Of a DNA stretch of 64,000 bases, positions 17,683-27,049 are shown piece after piece. Under the pieces are notes generated by a model. That model worked only from the letters and a program-made list of their open reading frames with translations, ran no database searches and was not told where the DNA came from. Position 1 is the stretch's first letter, and the number at the start of each line of letters is the position of its first letter. The DNA lies in assembly GCA_012719125.1 (NCBI GenBank), contig JAAYAY010000047.1, positions 1 to 64,000 of the forward strand, given 5' to 3'. The DNA is from Planctomycetaceae bacterium (lineage in GTDB: Bacteria; Planctomycetota; Planctomycetia; Pirellulales; Thermoguttaceae). The position numbers and the translations under genes were made by a program.

Positions 17683-19176
17683 TCACGCCTTCTCCAAGGC
17701 CTCTTCAAGACACTTCGCGACGGTCCGCAACGCCTTGATGCGGGCGTACAGCTTGCAGTTGGCTTCCAGGATCGTCCAGGGGGCGTAGGTCGTGCTGGTG
17801 CGCTGCAGCATCTCGACTACGCAGATGCGGTACTGTTCGTACTTCTCGCGGTTGCGCCAGTCCTCGTCGGTGATCTTCCACTGCTTCTCCGGCGTCTGCT
17901 GGCGAGCTTCGAAGCGGCGGAGTTGCTCTTCCTGGTCGATGTGCAGCCAGAACTTGACGATAGCCGTCCCGAAATCGGACAGTTGTTTTTCAAACTCGTT
18001 GATCTCCCGGTAGGCCCGTCGCCATTCCTCTTCCTCGCAGAAACCTTCCACCCGCTCGACCATCACGCGGCCGTACCAGGAACGATCGTAAATGGTGATA
18101 TGGCCGGCCTTCGGAAGTTTGCTCCAGAATCGCCACAGATAGTGATGGCTCTTTTCCAGCGGCGTGGGTGCGGCGATCGGCACGACTTCGTAGCCGCGGG
18201 GGTCGAGACCGCGGGTGAGGCGTTTGATGTTGCCCCCCTTTCCCGCCGCGTCCCAACCCTCGTAGACGATCACGGCCGGAATTCGAGCCACGTAGATCTC
18301 GTGCTCCAGCCGGAAGATCCGTTTCTGGAGCTTCTCGAGTTCGGTGTTGTATTCCTCTCGCTCCATGGCGAGATTCGAATCTAGGCGATCCAGAATGGTG
18401 TGCTCCCGCGTGGGCGACACTTCCGGCTTCGGCATCGGCTCGGGCTTGACCTTGGGGGCGGATGCCCGGCGTCCGAGTTCCTGCTGGATTGCCTCGATCA
18501 CCGTCTCGAACACCTTGACGCGAGCGAAGCGGGCATCGGTGGCCTCGACGACCGTCCAGGGGGCATGGGCGGCGCTGGTCCGCTGAAGCATCTCCTCGGC
18601 GGCCTCGATCCACTCGTCATATCTGCGATGATGCAGCCATTCCTGCTTGCCGACCTTCCAGGCAAGTGCGGGAACCTTGCCGATCTTCTTGAACCGCTTC
18701 TTCTGCTCCTTCTTGTCGATGTGCAACCAGAACTTCACGATGACGCGACCGGCGTCGGTGAGTTGCCGCTCGAACTGCTGGATGTCGTCGTAGGCTTCCT
18801 CCCACCGGCGCCTGGAAATCTTCTCTTCGATGCGTTCCACCAGGACGCGCCCGTACCAGGAGCGGTCGAAGATGGCAAGGTGGCCGTCGCGAGGGAGAAT
18901 CGAGCGAAATCGCCACATCCAGGGATAGTAGCGCTCGATTTCGTTCGGCGCACTGACCGGGTGAACGCTGAAGCCGCGCGGATCGAGGGCCTGGCTCATG
19001 CGATTGATGAGGCTCCCCTTTCCCGCCGCGTCCAAACCCTCAAACACGACGATGACGGGGACCCCCGCTTCAAGGGCGGCCCGTTGGCAGGCGCCGAGAC
19101 GTGCCTCCAGTTCGGGAAAGGTCTCCTGGTAGACCTCCTTTGAGAGCTTCTTGCTCAGATCGATCAATTCAAGCAT
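17683..19176 (-). CDS. pap: Polyphosphate:AMP phosphotransferase (PAP, two-domain PPK2)
   Basis: A 497-residue cytoplasmic enzyme expected to phosphorylate AMP to ADP using polyphosphate. Two PPK2 domains are fused: the first with FEGLDAAGKGS (near 45-55) and FDRSWYGRVLVER, the second with YEGWDAAGKGG and YDRSWYGRVMVER, each with Walker A and lid-type motifs. Two-domain PPK2 proteins are the class II AMP phosphotransferases. The ATG at 19176 is preceded by GGGGAGG at 8-9 nt; a GTG further upstream would place that site inside the gene. Confidence 0.92.
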   Translation of the reverse strand: MLELIDLSKKLSKEVYQETFPELEARLGACQRAALEAGVPVIVVFEGLDAAGKGSLINRMSQALDPRGFSVHPVSAPNEIERYYPWMWRFRSILPRDGHLAIFDRSWYGRVLVERIEEKISRRRWEEAYDDIQQFERQLTDAGRVIVKFWLHIDKKEQKKRFKKIGKVPALAWKVGKQEWLHHRRYDEWIEAAEEMLQRTSAAHAPWTVVEATDARFARVKVFETVIEAIQQELGRRASAPKVKPEPMPKPEVSPTREHTILDRLDSNLAMEREEYNTELEKLQKRIFRLEHEIYVARIPAVIVYEGWDAAGKGGNIKRLTRGLDPRGYEVVPIAAPTPLEKSHHYLWRFWSKLPKAGHITIYDRSWYGRVMVERVEGFCEEEEWRRAYREINEFEKQLSDFGTAIVKFWLHIDQEEQLRRFEARQQTPEKQWKITDEDWRNREKYEQYRICVVEMLQRTSTTYAPWTILEANCKLYARIKALRTVAKCLEEALEKA

Positions 19177-19494
19177 CGCCCGTACCTCCCCAAGCACGCG
19201 TTTCGTGACGTCTCACACCCCGCCGCCTCGTTTCCAGACAGAACCTCATGGGAAAGCATACAACACAGCCGACGCCTGCTCGCCCCGGCAGCAGAATCGC
19301 TACGATCCGCATGGTCATCTTGCGAATAGCATATCGTGGCTCAACAGTCCAACAACCCACCCGATTGAGCGTCAAAATGCGGATCGTTTGCCATCCGGCC
19401 GGAATCCCGGTAAGCTGAGCAACCGTCGGCGATCTCGTCATTTCGTCCGCCGGCGTCTCAAGCCTGGTGCGTCAGATCTAGTTGGGAGGATGTC
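19177..19494. other. Intergenic region between divergent genes, nothing recognised
   Basis: These 318 bases separate the divergent phosphotransferase and ceramidase-like genes and so must hold both promoters, but I see no convincing -35/-10 pair, repeat or small gene. The ceramidase-like gene has a clear GGGAGG ribosome binding site at its right edge. Confidence 0.4.
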
Positions 19495-20856
19495 ATGAGA
19501 AGACGTGTTTTTCTTTCTTCTGTGGTTTTCCTTGTGTGGGGCCTCGTTGTAGTCGGCGGGTCGATCGGTGCGGAGCCCTCGTGGCAAGCCGGACTGGCAA
19601 AGGCCAAGATCACCCCGGAAGCGGGTCTCTGGATGGCCGGTTACGCCGCCCGCGATCACGGGGCCGAGGGAACCATGCACGACCTGTGGATTAAGGCCCT
19701 GGCCCTGTCCGACGCGGATGGGAAGAAGGCCGTCCTCGTCTCCCTCGACTTGCTCGGCCTGCCGGGTGCCATGTACGAGAACGTGTGCAGCAAGATCAAG
19801 GAGCGTTGCGGACTGGATCGGGCCGACGTCATGTTCTGCTGCTCGCACACCCACAGCGGTCCGGTCCTTAGCGAAGCCCTTCTCGATATCTATCCCCTCG
19901 ACGACCAGCAGATCGCCCGAATCGAGAAGTACTCGGCCGAACTGGAATCCAAACTCGTCGATACCGTGGCCAAGGCCCTGGAGAAGATGGAGCCTGTTGA
20001 GCTTGCCGTCGGTTCCTCTTCGACCACGTTCGGGGCGAACCGCAGAGGTCTGCGTACGGGGGCCACCGGCGCCACGGCGCCGGTCGACAAGTTTGTTCCC
20101 GTCGTGGCCGTGCGATCGGAGCAAGGCGACCTGCGGGCGGTCGTGTTCGGCTATGCGTGCCATGCCACGACCCTGTCGGACTACGAGTGGAACGGCGACT
20201 ACCCGGGCTTCACGCAACTGGCAGTCGAAGAGCGTTTTCCCGGAGCCCAGGCGATGTTTGTCGCCGGATGCGGGGCCGACCAGAACCCGAATCCGAGACG
20301 CACGGTCGAACTCTGCCGCCAGCACGGACTGGCGCTGGCCGACGCCGTCTGCCAGGCCCTCGAGGAACCGATGGAGCCGATCTCGCCGGAACTGGCCACG
20401 GTCATCGAGCTGATCGACTTGCCGTTCGGTGAACAGCCGACGGATGAATATCTGGAGAAGACGGCCCAGGGGAGCGACTACGCGGCCCGTTGGGCAAGGC
20501 GGCTGCTGAAGCAGAAGCAGGCGGGGCAGCCTTTTGTCAAATCCTACCCGGCCTATCCGGTCCAGGTCTGGCAGCTTGGCGACTTCCGGCTGATCGCCCT
20601 GGGCGGCGAGGTGGTAGTCGATTACGTGCTCAAGCTGCGAGAACAGCTTGGACCGAACACCTGGGTGGCCGGTTACTCAAACGACGTCATGGCCTATATC
20701 CCCTCGGCCCGCGTTCGAGCCGAAGGGGGCTATGAAGCCGGCGCATTCAGCGTTTACGGCCTGCCCGCCATGAGTTGGGGCGCCGACATCGAGGACCGCA
20801 TCCTGGCCGCCGCGGAAAAACTCAGCCGGCAAGTGGAGCCAGTTGGCGTGAAATGA
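19495..20856 (+). CDS. Exported neutral/alkaline ceramidase-like protein (N-terminal domain only)
   Basis: A 453-residue protein with a signal peptide (RRRVFLSSVVFLVWGLVVVG, cleavage near AEP). It shows the neutral ceramidase N-domain signatures: AGLAKAKITPEAGLWMAGY, CCSHTHSGP (metal-ligand His), FGYACHATTLSDYEWNGDYPG and FVAGCGADQNP. Full ceramidases are about 650 residues with a C-terminal Ig-like domain, which is absent here, so hydrolysis of another amide-containing lipid or substrate is as likely as ceramide. GGGAGG lies 6 nt before the ATG. Confidence 0.85.
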   Translation: MRRRVFLSSVVFLVWGLVVVGGSIGAEPSWQAGLAKAKITPEAGLWMAGYAARDHGAEGTMHDLWIKALALSDADGKKAVLVSLDLLGLPGAMYENVCSKIKERCGLDRADVMFCCSHTHSGPVLSEALLDIYPLDDQQIARIEKYSAELESKLVDTVAKALEKMEPVELAVGSSSTTFGANRRGLRTGATGATAPVDKFVPVVAVRSEQGDLRAVVFGYACHATTLSDYEWNGDYPGFTQLAVEERFPGAQAMFVAGCGADQNPNPRRTVELCRQHGLALADAVCQALEEPMEPISPELATVIELIDLPFGEQPTDEYLEKTAQGSDYAARWARRLLKQKQAGQPFVKSYPAYPVQVWQLGDFRLIALGGEVVVDYVLKLREQLGPNTWVAGYSNDVMAYIPSARVRAEGGYEAGAFSVYGLPAMSWGADIEDRILAAAEKLSRQVEPVGVK

Positions 20857-20883
20857 GGGGCGACCAACGTCCCGATTTGCGAA

Positions 20884-20971
20884 GGAATGCTGGAATGATG
20901 GAAGAAGGGAATGATGGAGCGTCACACCGCCGCTCCTGATTCAACGCAGTATTCCATCGTTCCACCATTCC
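20884..20971. repeat. Imperfect inverted repeat of GGAATG-rich units
   Basis: An 18-base arm at 20884-20901 pairs at 16 positions with 20954-20971; further GGAATGATGG units lie between. It lies between the convergent ceramidase-like and PpiD-like genes, so it could be a two-way terminator or a REP element of another family. Confidence 0.5.
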
Positions 20972-21011
20972 GGTATTTCCTGGGAACGGCGCCGAATCGC
21001 GGCTGGCGACC

Positions 21012-23627
21012 CTATTGTTGCCACTCCAAACCGGCGGATGCTTCCAGGCTCTCCACCCATTGCCGGTAGGCACGGACTCGCTCAATACTGGCGATCGTGG
21101 AGAGCTGGCGGGGATCGGCGGACGAGAGGAAATCCTTCCGAAGCTTCTCGGCATCAGGCGCGGTTTCGACCATTCGGACCACGTACGCCACGGTCTTCGG
21201 ATGATTCCATGCCACGCCGATGTCTCCGGTCTGAAGGCCTCCCGCCGTCTGCATGAAGTCGGAACCGAGCAGCGGCACGGTTTCTCGTTCGGCCGGTTTC
21301 TCGCCTTCTTTGGGCTCGGGCACCGCGATCTCGATCATGCTCAGACGAGGCGATCCGTAACCCCACATGGCCAGTTGGATACTGGTGGGGTCAAACCAGG
21401 TGAACGGCTCCGTCGATTGCACGCTCACGCCTTGTTCGCCCGCCAGGGCGGTTGCCAACGGAACCGGCTCCTTGGAGGCCTCCTGCTTGGCGCGAGCCGC
21501 CGAGGCCAGACGATCCGCTTCCGCCTGGGCCGCGTCGCGAGCCTGGATCATCTTCCAGGCATCCAGGACCATCGTGCGAACGTCGGGCTCAGACAACTCG
21601 GGCACGCGCTGCGACTCCTGGCGAGTTTTCCAGAACAGGTAGTAGTCGCCGTCAACGTCCTGCGACCGGCCCGGGCGAAACTCTGAAAGGGACTCGAAGA
21701 CGAAGGTGAGGAAATCGGTAGGGCGATCGCCGACGGTGACGTTGGACCGCGCGATATCGAGGTTCAGGTCGGATGCTTCGCGCTGCGAAAACAGTTCCGT
21801 CGTCTTCGCCTCGATGCCGGCCTCGGAGGCCAACTTGGCGAAATCGGGCTTCACCGGCTCCTCGTCGAGAGACTTGCCCTCGTCATCCTGCGTGCGTATG
21901 TAGCGGATCTGCGCATCGTGGTAGAGCGTCATCTGGTTCTCCAAGGGGCGGAAGATCTTCTCGATCTTGTCGGGAGCCAGACGACTCTGGATCTGCGATT
22001 TCACCTCGTCGAAAGTGTAGTATTCCAGCGGCGGCTCGAACTTCTCCTTGTCTTCCGAAAGCACGCTGGTCGCTTCCGCCTTTTCACCGGCGGCGGCCGG
22101 CACCGGTTTCTCCTCGGGCGCCGCCGGCTGAGCGGGCTGAGGTTTTGCAGGCGCCGCCTCGGCCTTCGGTTCAGCCTCCTTTGCCGGTGCCGGCTTTTCG
22201 TCTGCCTTCTTCTCTTCAACCGGCTTCGGTTCGTCTGGTTTCGGTTCGGCAGACTTCTCGTCCGCCGGTTCTGCTTCCGCGGTATCAGACTTCTCGGCTG
22301 CGGGCTCGGGTTTCGGCTCCGCGGGCGAGTCGTTCTTGGGTTTGTCTTCGGCAGGTTCCGCCGGTTGATCGGCCGGTGTTTCCTCCGCCAGATAGGCGGT
22401 CAACTGGAAGAGCGGCCGGTTGCCGGCCCGGCTCTCGTCGCTCGGCTTGGGAGCGTCGTCGGCCTTCTTCTCCGGTGAGTCCTGCTTGGGCTCCTCGGGC
22501 TTGGCTTGATCGGACTTGGGAGCTTCGTTGCTCGCACCTTTCGCCTCAGGCTTCTCCGCCGGCTTTGCTTCAGCTACCGGCTTGGCCGGTTCTTCTACCT
22601 TGACGGCTTCGGTTTTGGGGGCTGGCGCCTCCGGCGTTGCCGCAGGCGCCGCTTCGGCCGGCGGCACGTCGAGCGGCATATCTTCCAGGCCGGGAAGGCT
22701 CCCTTTCAGATCGGCCTCCGGCGCTGCCGGCTTCGCCGCAGCAGGCCGCTTGAATTCTTCCTTGTGCTCTTCGTAGTACTTCTCCAACTCGCCTGGCTCA
22801 AACAGGCGCTCGTAATCGACCTTGAAGTACTCGACCGCGACCCGCTTCGGTTCCTGGAAACCGGGTTCGGGCGACTCCGGAACCTGCTCTTGATCCTTAT
22901 ACTTGTCGAAGAATTGAGTGAGCGTTGCCTCGTCCGGATCGGCAACACCGGCCACGAACCGCTGAACGGGAACCTCCGCCAGTTCAATCCGCATCTTGCG
23001 GTTCAGACGCTGGTAATAGTCCCAACGCTCGCCAGGCGTCATCGGCATCAAACCGGCGAACACAATATCCTGAAGCCGCAGGGCCGTGAGCTCATACTTG
23101 AGCAAGCGGAAGAGCTGGCTCTCCGGCAGTTCCAGGCTCCCGAGGAGCCCGCGATCCTCCCCTCCCGTTCCGATCAGATCGTCGTTGGTGACGACCCCTT
23201 CGGTGACTTGCTGGAGGAAGGCAGTGACGGCCAAGTCGTCGACCACCACGCCCAGCTCTTTGGCCCGATTGACCAGGAGCCAGGTTTCGACGATACCCCG
23301 CTCGTCCGATAACAGACGCCTCTGGAACGTCCCCGCCACGGTGGCTGCATTCCAGTTCTGCTGCTTCGTGCGAACGAGCATGTCCACACGGTTCAAGAAA
23401 GACAGGACGGCCTGTCGATCTCGCCTTAGCCCCTCCATGGTTATGCGGTCGACATCCCCATAGGCGGTGGTCGTGACCACTGCTTTCCGTGCGGCGGCGG
23501 CGTTGCCACCCCCTCCCATCATCTGGAGTATCGTGGGCAGAACGACGAAGCCTCCCATGGCAACGATCGTAAGAGCGGCCAACCACAGTTTCTGATTCTT
23601 ACGGAAAAACCTAAACGGACTAGCCAT
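21012..23627 (-). CDS. PpiD/SurA-like membrane-anchored chaperone with long Pro/Ala/Glu/Lys linker
   Basis: An 871-residue protein with a short cytoplasmic tail, one membrane helix (LWLAALTIVAMGGFVVLPTIL, about 14-34) and a periplasmic region. Residues 55-290 resemble the SurA/PpiD N-terminal chaperone domain (DERGIVETWLLVNRAKELGV). A low-complexity stretch of about 230 residues rich in P, A, E and K follows, then a second alpha-helical region. A canonical parvulin isomerase domain is not evident, so it may be a chaperone without isomerase activity. It is divergent from topA across 424 bp. Confidence 0.75.
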   Translation of the reverse strand: MASPFRFFRKNQKLWLAALTIVAMGGFVVLPTILQMMGGGGNAAAARKAVVTTTAYGDVDRITMEGLRRDRQAVLSFLNRVDMLVRTKQQNWNAATVAGTFQRRLLSDERGIVETWLLVNRAKELGVVVDDLAVTAFLQQVTEGVVTNDDLIGTGGEDRGLLGSLELPESQLFRLLKYELTALRLQDIVFAGLMPMTPGERWDYYQRLNRKMRIELAEVPVQRFVAGVADPDEATLTQFFDKYKDQEQVPESPEPGFQEPKRVAVEYFKVDYERLFEPGELEKYYEEHKEEFKRPAAAKPAAPEADLKGSLPGLEDMPLDVPPAEAAPAATPEAPAPKTEAVKVEEPAKPVAEAKPAEKPEAKGASNEAPKSDQAKPEEPKQDSPEKKADDAPKPSDESRAGNRPLFQLTAYLAEETPADQPAEPAEDKPKNDSPAEPKPEPAAEKSDTAEAEPADEKSAEPKPDEPKPVEEKKADEKPAPAKEAEPKAEAAPAKPQPAQPAAPEEKPVPAAAGEKAEATSVLSEDKEKFEPPLEYYTFDEVKSQIQSRLAPDKIEKIFRPLENQMTLYHDAQIRYIRTQDDEGKSLDEEPVKPDFAKLASEAGIEAKTTELFSQREASDLNLDIARSNVTVGDRPTDFLTFVFESLSEFRPGRSQDVDGDYYLFWKTRQESQRVPELSEPDVRTMVLDAWKMIQARDAAQAEADRLASAARAKQEASKEPVPLATALAGEQGVSVQSTEPFTWFDPTSIQLAMWGYGSPRLSMIEIAVPEPKEGEKPAERETVPLLGSDFMQTAGGLQTGDIGVAWNHPKTVAYVVRMVETAPDAEKLRKDFLSSADPRQLSTIASIERVRAYRQWVESLEASAGLEWQQ

Positions 23628-23670
23628 TCAAAACCCTTCTTTGGCGGGGATTGTCGCTCGTAGACCCGGC

Positions 23671-23697
23671 TTGACAAGGGCTACAAAGCGGTATAAA
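23671..23697 (+). promoter_or_regulatory. Possible sigma70 promoter upstream of topA
   Basis: TTGACA at 23671-23676 and TATAAA at 23692-23697 are near-consensus, but the spacer is only 15 bases. It points toward topA and would give a leader of about 350 nt. The remaining roughly 350 bases up to the topA ATG hold no credible gene. Confidence 0.35.
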
Positions 23698-24051
23698 TGG
23701 GGGAGCGTCCCACGGGAGCAGAGCCACAAATCGATGGGAATTGCCGCTCAGCCGAGGCGTATTGCTCCGGTGGTTGCCATGCCTTGCGAAAAAATCAACA
23801 GTTGTTTGCCCGGTCGCACAAAGCGAGCCCGAATCCGGCAATTCTAAAATCCGCGATGGTAATTGCAATCCCAAAAGACCTGATTGTACCAATCGATCAC
23901 CCAATTAGGGTGGGAAACTCGCCCTTTTCTTCCACGGTGGGCGAATGCTACAACATTCTGAAGCCCCCGTGCGTCGAATGAGGAACGTGGGGTGGTACGG
24001 ACTTCCGCACCGTTAACAAACCACAAGTCTATCCATTTTCAACTTCCACCC

Positions 24052-26748
24052 ATGGCCAAGCAGAAGGCAACCCCCAAAGGCGGTAATTCCTTGGTGATCG
24101 TCGAATCGCCCGCCAAAGCCCGGACGATTGGGAAGTTCCTGGGGCCCGCATACTCCATCGAGGCCAGTATCGGTCACGTTCGCGACCTGCCCCAGGGGGC
24201 CAAAGAAGTCCCCGAGAAGTACAAAGGGGAGGACTGGGCCTATCTGGGCGTCAATGTCAACAAGGACTTCGAACCGATCTATATCGTCTCGCGCGGCAAG
24301 AGCAAGCAAGTTCAGAAGATCAAGAACCTCCTCAAAGGGGCCGACCGCCTGTACCTGGCGACGGACGAAGATCGCGAGGGGGAGGCCATCAGTTGGCATC
24401 TTTGCCAGTTGCTCAAACCCAAGGTCCCCGTTCACCGCCTGGTCTTTCACGAGATTACCAAGGAAGCAATCCTCGGCGCCTTGGAAAACCCTCGCGACAT
24501 CGACGAGGCGCTCGTCCGAGCCCAGGAAACGCGGCGGATCATCGACCGGCTGTACGGCTATGAAGTGTCGCCCCTCCTCTGGCGCAAGGTGCGACCGAAG
24601 CTGTCGGCTGGGCGGGTTCAGAGCGTCGCCGTGCGTTTGATCGTCGAACGCGAGCGGGCTCGTATGGCTTTCGTCGCGGCCACCTACTGGGACCTTCTGG
24701 GGACCTTCGCCCGCTCCACGGGCGAGTCGTTCCAGGCCACGATGATCTCCGTCGACGGCCGGAAGGTGCCGAGCAGCCGGGATTTCGATCCTGCCACAGG
24801 TCGGCTGAAAGACGATTCGATGTTGCTCCTCAACGAGCAGCAGGCCATGGAACTGCTCGAGCGAATCCGCAGCGGCGCCTGCCGGGTCCTCAATGTCGAA
24901 GACAAGCCCTACGTCACCCGGCCCTATCCGCCGTTCACCACCAGCACTCTCCAGCAGGAAGCGAACCGCAAGTACGGGCTCACCGCTCGGGCAACCATGC
25001 AGGTGGCTCAGAGCCTTTACGAAACCGGCCACATTACCTACATGCGTACCGACTCGACCAATCTGGCCAGCTTGGCCGTCGAAGCGGCCCGCAACCTGGT
25101 CAAGTCGCAATACGGCGAGGAGTATTTGCCCGCCCAGCCCAGGCTCTATCAGACCAAAGTCAAGAACGCTCAGGAGGCCCACGAAGCGATCCGTCCGGCG
25201 GGACATCCGTTCGATTTTCCTGAGCGCCTGCGAGCCTCCCTCACGGGCGACGAGTTCCGCCTATACGACCTGATCTGGAAACGGACGATCGCCAGCCAGA
25301 TGGCCGACGCTCGCGGCCACCGGATCACCGTCACCGTCGAATGCGACGGGGCGGTCTTCCAGGTCAGCGGCAAGACGATCGACTTCCCCGGCTATCTCCG
25401 AGTCTACGTGGAAGGGTCCGACGACCCCGAAGCCGACCTGGCCGACCGCGAGGCAATCCTCCCCGCCGTCAAACCGGGGGAGACCCTCGAATGCCGGAAA
25501 CTCGAACCGAAGACGCACACCACGAAGGCGCCGAACCGCTACAGCGAAGCGGCCCTGACCAGAACGCTCGAAGAAAAAGGAATCGGCCGGCCGAGCACCT
25601 ACGCCTCGATCATCGAGACGATTCTGGCTCGCAACTACGTCTTCAAACGCAACGGGGCGCTGGTTCCCACCTGGGTCGCTTTTGCGGTTTGCCAGTTACT
25701 CGAGATCCACCTGCCCGACCTGGTCGACTACACCTTCACGGCCCAGATGGAGGATGAACTCGACGCCATCAGCCGCGGCGAAATGGCACATCTCGACTAT
25801 CTCTCGGAGTTCTACTTCGGCAACGACCATCCGGGCCTGAAGAAGCAGCTCGACAGCAAGGTCGACGAGATCGACGCCAAGAACGTCAGCCGAATTCCCC
25901 TGGGCAAACCCGAAGGCGGCGCCGAAGTGGTCGTCCGGGTCGGTCGTTACGGACCGTTCATCGAGCAGGGCGACGGCCAGCGCCGCGCCAGCATCCCCGA
26001 GAACATGCCGCCCGACGAGTTGACCCTCGAAGTGGCCCTGGAGATGCTCGACAAGTCGACTCAAGGCGAGGAACCGCTCGGCCATTGTCCGGAAACGGGC
26101 AAACCGGTCTACCTCAAGATGGGGCGATTCGGACCCTACGTCCAACGCGGAAACGCCGACGACGAAGAGAAGCCCCAGAATGCTTCGCTGCTCAAGGGCA
26201 TGGAGCCCGGCGAAATCGATCTGGAAGCCGCTCTCAAGCTATTGAGCCTGCCCAGAAACCTGGGAGCCCATCCGGAGAATGGAGAGCCCGTGGTCGCCCA
26301 CTCCGGTCGGTTCGGGCCTTACGTGAAATGGGGCGAAGAAACCCGGTCCTTGCCCGCCGATCTCTCACCCCTCGACGTCACCCTTGAGCAGGCCCTCGCC
26401 TTGCTCGCACAACCGAAGCGGGGCCGAGGCGGCAAGGGAAAGAAGGAGCCGATCAAGGTGTTCGCCGAGTCGCCGGTGACGCAGAACCCGGTTCAGTTGC
26501 TCGACGGGCGCTACGGTCCCTACGTCACCGACGGCGCCACGAACGCCAGCCTGCCGCGGGCCATGTCGCCCGACGAATTGACGTTCGAACGCGCTCTCGA
26601 TCTGCTTGCCGAACGGGCAGCCAAGGGCGGCACCAAGAAGCCCGTCAAAAAGAAGGCCGCCAAGAAGACCGCCAGCAAGAAGACGACCAAGAAGACCGCC
26701 AGCAAGAAGACGACCAAGAAGACCGCAAAGAAGAAAACTTCCGAGTAG
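24052..26748 (+). CDS. topA: DNA topoisomerase I
   Basis: An 898-residue type IA topoisomerase that relaxes negative supercoils. The Toprim domain begins at LVIVESPAKARTIGKFLG (about 13-30), with DEDREGE acidic residues later; the catalytic tyrosine is Tyr330 in ITYMRTDSTN. The C-terminus has at least three topoisomerase C-terminal repeats (VGRYGPFIEQG, MGRFGPYVQRG, SGRFGPYVKWG, DGRYGPYVTDG) in place of zinc fingers, and ends in a Lys-rich tail of tandem KKTASKKTTKKT units that probably adds DNA affinity. The ATG at 24052 matches the family N-terminus; an earlier in-frame ATG at 23992 does not. Confidence 0.96.
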   Translation: MAKQKATPKGGNSLVIVESPAKARTIGKFLGPAYSIEASIGHVRDLPQGAKEVPEKYKGEDWAYLGVNVNKDFEPIYIVSRGKSKQVQKIKNLLKGADRLYLATDEDREGEAISWHLCQLLKPKVPVHRLVFHEITKEAILGALENPRDIDEALVRAQETRRIIDRLYGYEVSPLLWRKVRPKLSAGRVQSVAVRLIVERERARMAFVAATYWDLLGTFARSTGESFQATMISVDGRKVPSSRDFDPATGRLKDDSMLLLNEQQAMELLERIRSGACRVLNVEDKPYVTRPYPPFTTSTLQQEANRKYGLTARATMQVAQSLYETGHITYMRTDSTNLASLAVEAARNLVKSQYGEEYLPAQPRLYQTKVKNAQEAHEAIRPAGHPFDFPERLRASLTGDEFRLYDLIWKRTIASQMADARGHRITVTVECDGAVFQVSGKTIDFPGYLRVYVEGSDDPEADLADREAILPAVKPGETLECRKLEPKTHTTKAPNRYSEAALTRTLEEKGIGRPSTYASIIETILARNYVFKRNGALVPTWVAFAVCQLLEIHLPDLVDYTFTAQMEDELDAISRGEMAHLDYLSEFYFGNDHPGLKKQLDSKVDEIDAKNVSRIPLGKPEGGAEVVVRVGRYGPFIEQGDGQRRASIPENMPPDELTLEVALEMLDKSTQGEEPLGHCPETGKPVYLKMGRFGPYVQRGNADDEEKPQNASLLKGMEPGEIDLEAALKLLSLPRNLGAHPENGEPVVAHSGRFGPYVKWGEETRSLPADLSPLDVTLEQALALLAQPKRGRGGKGKKEPIKVFAESPVTQNPVQLLDGRYGPYVTDGATNASLPRAMSPDELTFERALDLLAERAAKGGTKKPVKKKAAKKTASKKTTKKTASKKTTKKTAKKKTSE

Positions 26749-26803
26749 CCTGCACCTCGCTGCAAGAGTGGCTGTCACCTCTTCCCTGGCGGGTTCCTTC
26801 AAC

Positions 26804-26876
26804 CGTCATTCCCGCGAAGGCGGGAATCCAGTGCCGTTTGCCGAGTGCCTGGATTCCCGCCTTCGCGGGGATGACG
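26804..26876. repeat. Paired REP-like element (BIME-like)
   Basis: Two hairpin units in opposite orientation (CGTCATTCCCGCGAAGGCGG and its mirror) flank a spacer containing CCGTTTGCCGAGTGCCTGG. The same spacer and pair recur at 52047-52118. It lies between topA and the next gene and is probably a non-autonomous REP pair. Confidence 0.75.
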
Positions 26877-27049
26877 TGGGGGAGGGCGGGAATGACGCGC
26901 GGGGCACACATGAAGTTCAAGCATAATCCGCTCTGGTGATTCCCGTGAGAATGAGACGGTGGCTTCCCACCGCCCGTTCTGCTAAGTTGGGCGAAGTCAA
27001 CCTGCCAGGTGCAGACGCGTTCTGCCTCGCCTTCCCGAGGGATGCCGCC

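Noticed and set aside
23697-23981. 94-codon plus-strand frame between ppiD-like and topA
   Set aside because: No ribosome binding site or family; more likely a long topA leader or plain spacer.
26642-26745. Tandem-looking repeats at the end of topA
   Set aside because: They encode the Lys-rich KKTASKKTTKKT tail of topoisomerase I in frame, so they are protein tail repeats and not a DNA element. No CRISPR array was seen anywhere in the window.
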